From Candidatus Bathyarchaeota archaeon (lineage in GTDB: Archaea; Asgardarchaeota; Lokiarchaeia; Sigyniarchaeales; Sigyniarchaeaceae): 9,597 nt of DNA. The stretch's first letter is position 1. Each line of letters starts with the position of its first letter. This document shows, one piece after another, positions 7,361 to 9,597 of the stretch. The stretch is from assembly GCA_014729935.1 (NCBI GenBank), contig WJJB01000019.1:1-9597 (forward strand), in the 5' to 3' direction. A model generated the notes under the pieces. That model was not told the DNA's origin. It worked only from the letters and a program-made list of their open reading frames with translations, and made no database searches. The translations under genes were made by a program, and so were the position numbers.

Positions 7361-7723
7361 TCAGCACGTCACGTGTAGGATGGCTGCAACACGTTTTCCA
7401 TCATCCCATTTCTTATTAAACTCGTTAATGATATCTGGTGTTTTTTCCTTGATAGTGACTATCGCACTATTTTGGAGCATTCCCTCCACGTCTTCTTGGA
7501 ATGGGAGCACCCCAGATTGCCCCGTACCAATCAGCAATATATCGGGATTAGTTGATAGGATATGCTTGATCTCAGCCTTTCCAAGGCTTCTATGTCCATG
7601 AATCCTGGGTGAATGGGATTTATCACGTTTTTCCATATTTCCATCAGGCAGGATATAGAGATCGTGGGAGTATTCCTTACCATCAATGGTGATCGAACCA
7701 AATTTCGTTGAATCAATCTTCAT
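7361..7723 (-). CDS. Mth938-like domain protein (DUF498/NDUFAF3-like fold)
   Basis: A 120-residue single-domain protein of the Mth938 family, small alpha/beta cytosolic proteins related to the eukaryotic complex I assembly factor NDUFAF3 and AAMDC; the archaeal function is unknown. Seen directly: the N-terminal IDSTKFGSITIDGKEYSHDL, the central ILLIGTGQSGVL near residues 62-73, and the family ending FNKKWDDGKRVAAILHVTC at the extreme C-terminus. Length is typical, with nothing missing. The ATG at 7723 follows AAGGTG seven bases upstream, a good ribosome site. It is the first gene of a leftward pair with the SixA-like gene and is divergent from the possible small gene at 7823, so its promoter should lie in 7724-7822. 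Confidence 0.92.
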   Translation of the reverse strand: MKIDSTKFGSITIDGKEYSHDLYILPDGNMEKRDKSHSPRIHGHRSLGKAEIKHILSTNPDILLIGTGQSGVLPFQEDVEGMLQNSAIVTIKEKTPDIINEFNKKWDDGKRVAAILHVTC

Positions 7724-7786
7724 TATGGTACACCTTTCAGCACCGTGAGAAAAACCTGTCGATGATGTTCAGAAAACGGTCATTTT

Positions 7787-7801
7787 TGCTAGTAATTAGC
7801 A
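7787..7801. promoter_or_regulatory. Inverted repeat in the divergent intergenic region
   Basis: TGCTA (7787-7791) and TAGCA (7797-7801) flank GTAAT, making a 15-bp AT-rich dyad between the leftward Mth938-like gene and the rightward small ORF. Its position fits a repressor or shared regulator site. The arms are short and chance occurrence is possible. Confidence 0.25.
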
Positions 7802-7822
7802 TTTCTAGAAACCATATAGTCT

Positions 7823-8008
7823 ATGTCGAAAATACATATAACCGCACCATCGTTTGGATCACGTGGTGAACATCCATTGAAAAAACGAACATATCCTGAG
7901 GAAAAGAACGAGAAAATGGAAAGGATATTGCAGAAATTGAGAACAGAGTTATGGGGCCACTCCGACGAAACAAATCGCGGGACCATGGAACTTAAGGCAA
8001 CTGCCTAG
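7823..8008 (+). CDS. Possible small charged hypothetical protein
   Basis: The ATG at 7823 opens a 61-codon frame. I do not recognise the product. It begins MSKIHITAPSFGSRGEHPLK and continues with a Lys/Glu/Arg-rich segment (about residues 20-45) likely to be an amphipathic helix, with no membrane segment or cysteines. In its favour are the charged, protein-like composition, its place in an otherwise empty 480-bp gap, and a hairpin just after the stop. Against it, no Shine-Dalgarno site precedes the ATG, so it would need leaderless or weak initiation, and a 65-codon frame covers the same DNA on the other strand. If real it diverges from the Mth938-like gene. Confidence 0.35.
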   Translation: MSKIHITAPSFGSRGEHPLKKRTYPEEKNEKMERILQKLRTELWGHSDETNRGTMELKATA

Positions 8009-8022
8009 AGCGATGCTGTTAA

Positions 8023-8040
8023 AACCCAAAAATTCGGGTT
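8023..8040 (+). terminator. Small hairpin after the 61-codon ORF, possible terminator
   Basis: AACCC (8023-8027) and GGGTT (8036-8040) pair across an 8-nt loop 14 bases after the TAG at 8006-8008, followed by T-rich sequence (CATTTTTGC at about 8058-8066). The position fits termination of the small ORF, but the stem is only five pairs. Confidence 0.25.
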
Positions 8041-8080
8041 CGGGAAAACCAATTTCCATTTTTGCATCTTCCTCCTTTCA

Positions 8081-8094
8081 ATTTAAACCGGTTT
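8081..8094 (+). promoter_or_regulatory. TATA-like box overlapping a palindrome, upstream of the membrane gene
   Basis: ATTTAAA (8081-8087) could serve as a TATA box for the gene at 8201, implying a leader of about 90 bases. The perfect 10-bp palindrome AAACCGGTTT (8085-8094) overlaps its downstream half, the geometry of an operator that would occlude TBP/TFB. A second 10-bp palindrome, TCATGCATGA, lies at 8153-8162 in the predicted leader. All of this is inference from pattern. Confidence 0.3.
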
Positions 8095-8200
8095 CTAGAT
8101 CTCAGGATTCTATAGAGAGTATGGAATGAATGTAAGGTTCATTTTTTGGTCTTCATGCATGAGACTTGATGTGCTAATAATCATTGCAGAAGGATGAAAA

Positions 8201-9376
8201 ATGCCTGGAATATTTCATGTCGTGTATGGTATCATGTTCGCAATACCGATCTATGCACTTTCCAAAAAGAAAAGATATAGCATCGGTTTATTGGTAATTT
8301 TTGCGATCAATAATTACATCGGTCCCGATATCGGCTATGCTGTAATAGGAACCATCGGGAATAAGATCGGATGGCAAGGGCTTGTTGAAATCGGTCAGGG
8401 TGCTCATTCATATTTTGGATGGGTGCTTTTCGCCTTGGTATGGGCACCAATATGGTATTTCATGCTTCAAGTGATGGAAAGGGGCAGGTTGAGACATCTA
8501 GGCACGACAAGCCAAGGAGATGGAAATGAGACAGTGATCCGCCATGACTTCGCGGATGTATACAAGATGACCCTGATCGGGGGTATCTCGCACCATTTCG
8601 TAGATCTCGTGACTCACTTGGATCATCCTTACGATATCATGAACATTGATGGTATATGGAACCCTGGTGAGGTAACTCTACGGGGAACCATCGATCTCTA
8701 TCGCCCTATCTCCATTCAGGGTGTTGTTGCATATGGAGTGCTTCTCGGAGTGGCAATTGGGTTTTTCCTGTTGTACCATGCCATCAGGGGGAATCTTAAG
8801 GAAAAATTCCTGAATTCTACCCTTTTGAAACAAACCCGTGACGTTCTCGTGTTTGCAGGTATAGGTGCGTTTAATTTCTTCCTTGCATGGGCAGTCATGG
8901 CATATGCCGGGGAAGCACCTCCCTTCATGAGCAACCAGTACATGTCGTTTAACTTGAATGTCATGCTGTACGCGTCCCTCATGTTTGGCAAGAACCCAGG
9001 ATACGCGTGGCTTATCACGTGCTCGGTGTCATTCCTCGTGCTTTTCTTCATTTTCTATCCAAGGAGAACGCGCATTTCCCTGTGGGGGAGAAAAATAAGG
9101 GTTGATTACCTGCTAATTGCCGGTTTCTTCATTGCGCTTTGCGTGGGTTACTGCTTGCAACCATGGATCGGCAATATCTCGGGTGGCGAGGCAGAGATGG
9201 GTGGATTCGTTCACCTGTGGTCCATGATAGGATTCCCGCTGGCCACCTTCGCGTTGACCAATGGCGTGCATTTCACGCCATCAATGCGAGATGAGCAATT
9301 CCCGAGCCTACCTCTAGTTCCGCCATCAAGTGATTCCCGATCATCATTGGAAACCGCAAGTTCCCCAGCAAAATAA
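8201..9376 (+). CDS. Polytopic membrane protein with YdjM/DUF457-like metal-hydrolase motif pattern
   Basis: I do not recognise the exact family. The N-terminal half shows the spacing of YdjM-type membrane-bound metal-dependent hydrolases (DUF457, PF04307): H6 near the start, PD at 42-43 after a hydrophobic segment, H69-S70 in QGAHSYFGW, and HHFVDLVTH at 131-139 (H131, H132, D135, H139), with H142 close by. These could bind a divalent metal at the membrane face. After a polar loop (about 143-170) come roughly five or six more hydrophobic segments (near 172-192, 215-236, 250-287, 302-320 and 335-354) not expected in a minimal YdjM protein, then a Ser/Pro-rich hydrophilic tail from about 360. 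The ATG at 8201 is preceded by GAAGGATG with short spacing, a fair ribosome site. It stands alone, with 192 bp before it and no same-strand partner. A plain transporter or an uncharacterised archaeal membrane family is the alternative. Confidence 0.75.
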   Translation: MPGIFHVVYGIMFAIPIYALSKKKRYSIGLLVIFAINNYIGPDIGYAVIGTIGNKIGWQGLVEIGQGAHSYFGWVLFALVWAPIWYFMLQVMERGRLRHLGTTSQGDGNETVIRHDFADVYKMTLIGGISHHFVDLVTHLDHPYDIMNIDGIWNPGEVTLRGTIDLYRPISIQGVVAYGVLLGVAIGFFLLYHAIRGNLKEKFLNSTLLKQTRDVLVFAGIGAFNFFLAWAVMAYAGEAPPFMSNQYMSFNLNVMLYASLMFGKNPGYAWLITCSVSFLVLFFIFYPRRTRISLWGRKIRVDYLLIAGFFIALCVGYCLQPWIGNISGGEAEMGGFVHLWSMIGFPLATFALTNGVHFTPSMRDEQFPSLPLVPPSSDSRSSLETASSPAK

Positions 9377-9463
9377 ACGCGGTCGATTTCGTCGTCCCTG
9401 AATCTCATGTGCGGGAAATACCAAGGGGGGATTCAAGCCTGCGCACCAGCATGGCCATTCGTG

Positions 9464-9500
9464 GTGGTAAGCAGTGTTGAACTACCACTGCCTAAACAGT
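9464..9500 (+). promoter_or_regulatory. Mutually exclusive hairpins between the membrane gene and the edge ORF
   Basis: Three pairings compete here: GTGGTA (9464-9469) with TACCAC (9483-9488), GCAGTG (9471-9476) with CACTGC (9486-9491), and ACTG (9487-9490) with CAGT (9497-9500). The shared bases 9486-9490 can join only one stem at a time, as in attenuators or riboswitch expression platforms. The alternative reading is a 3' hairpin for the membrane gene, whose stop lies about 90 bases upstream; no T-run follows. Confidence 0.25.
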
Positions 9501-9514
9501 AACGGGGGAATTTG

Positions 9515-9597
9515 ATGTGCTCGATGCGAAGGATTGAAATGGAACCGGAGATTTCCCCACCTGATGTCAGTCAATGCATCGACGGGAACGGAGAAAA
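9515..9597 (+). CDS. Possible start of a gene running off the right edge
   Basis: An ATG at 9515 preceded by GGGGG (9504-9508) opens a frame with no stop to the edge, about 27 codons. A second in-frame ATG at 9539 has a good ribosome site (GAAGGA, then five bases) and may be the true start, giving MEPEISPPDVSQCIDGNGE. The visible residues are too few to name a family; the acidic, cysteine-containing N-terminus looks soluble. An open frame this short could be chance. Confidence 0.35.
   Translation, partial: MCSMRRIEMEPEISPPDVSQCIDGNGE

Noticed and set aside
7206..7601. 131-codon plus-strand ORF
   Set aside because: It runs antisense across both the SixA-like and Mth938-like genes, which have intact family motifs.
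9429..9448. ATTCAAGCC preceded by a G-run, resembling a tRNA T-loop followed by ACCA
   Set aside because: The T-stem does not pair (position 53 would be A opposite C) and no upstream anticodon arm fits.

Overview
The window carries six confident protein-coding genes, one cut by the left edge, plus a possible small gene, a possible partial gene at the right edge, and two sizeable non-coding stretches (2409-2805 and 6463-6837). No rRNA, convincing tRNA, CRISPR array, insertion sequence or origin was found. The gene content suggests an archaeon: an Mth938-like protein next to a SixA-type phosphohistidine phosphatase, a MOP/Wzx-type flippase of the kind common in archaea, TATA-like boxes, and Shine-Dalgarno sites matching GGAGGTGATC. 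The moderate GC content, a complex-carbohydrate hydrolase and a DUF255 protein would fit a mesophilic sediment archaeon such as an Asgard lineage or a methanogen relative. This taxonomic guess is inference; the sequence alone does not settle it.

Layout from the left: (i) positions 1-2408, plus strand, a GH106-type alpha-L-rhamnosidase-like glycoside hydrolase missing its N-terminus. (ii) 2409-2805, a gene-free stretch with two clean inverted repeats and a tiny SD-preceded ORF. (iii) 2806-6462, minus strand, a flippase followed by a DUF255/YyaL (SSP411-type) thioredoxin-fold protein, whose start I place 28 codons inside its longest reading frame. (iv) 6463-6837, an unexplained stretch with a TATA-like box, a perfect hairpin, a C7 run and a 13-bp palindrome. 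(v) 6838-7723, minus strand, a tight two-gene unit of an Mth938-like protein and a SixA-like phosphohistidine phosphatase. (vi) 7724-9597, plus strand, a possible 61-residue protein, a polytopic membrane protein with a YdjM/DUF457-like His/Asp pattern and a C-terminal membrane extension, then a stretch with competing hairpins ahead of a possible new gene running off the edge.

The genes do not form one pathway. The GH106 enzyme would release rhamnose from pectin-like or bacterial polysaccharides, and the flippase would move lipid-linked glycans outward for surface glycosylation, so a carbohydrate theme links the left half loosely. Mth938-like plus SixA-like looks like a genuine co-transcribed pair of unknown joint function. 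I see no defence system or biosynthetic cluster. The best leads for something undescribed are the 391-residue membrane protein and the non-coding 6540-6837 segment.
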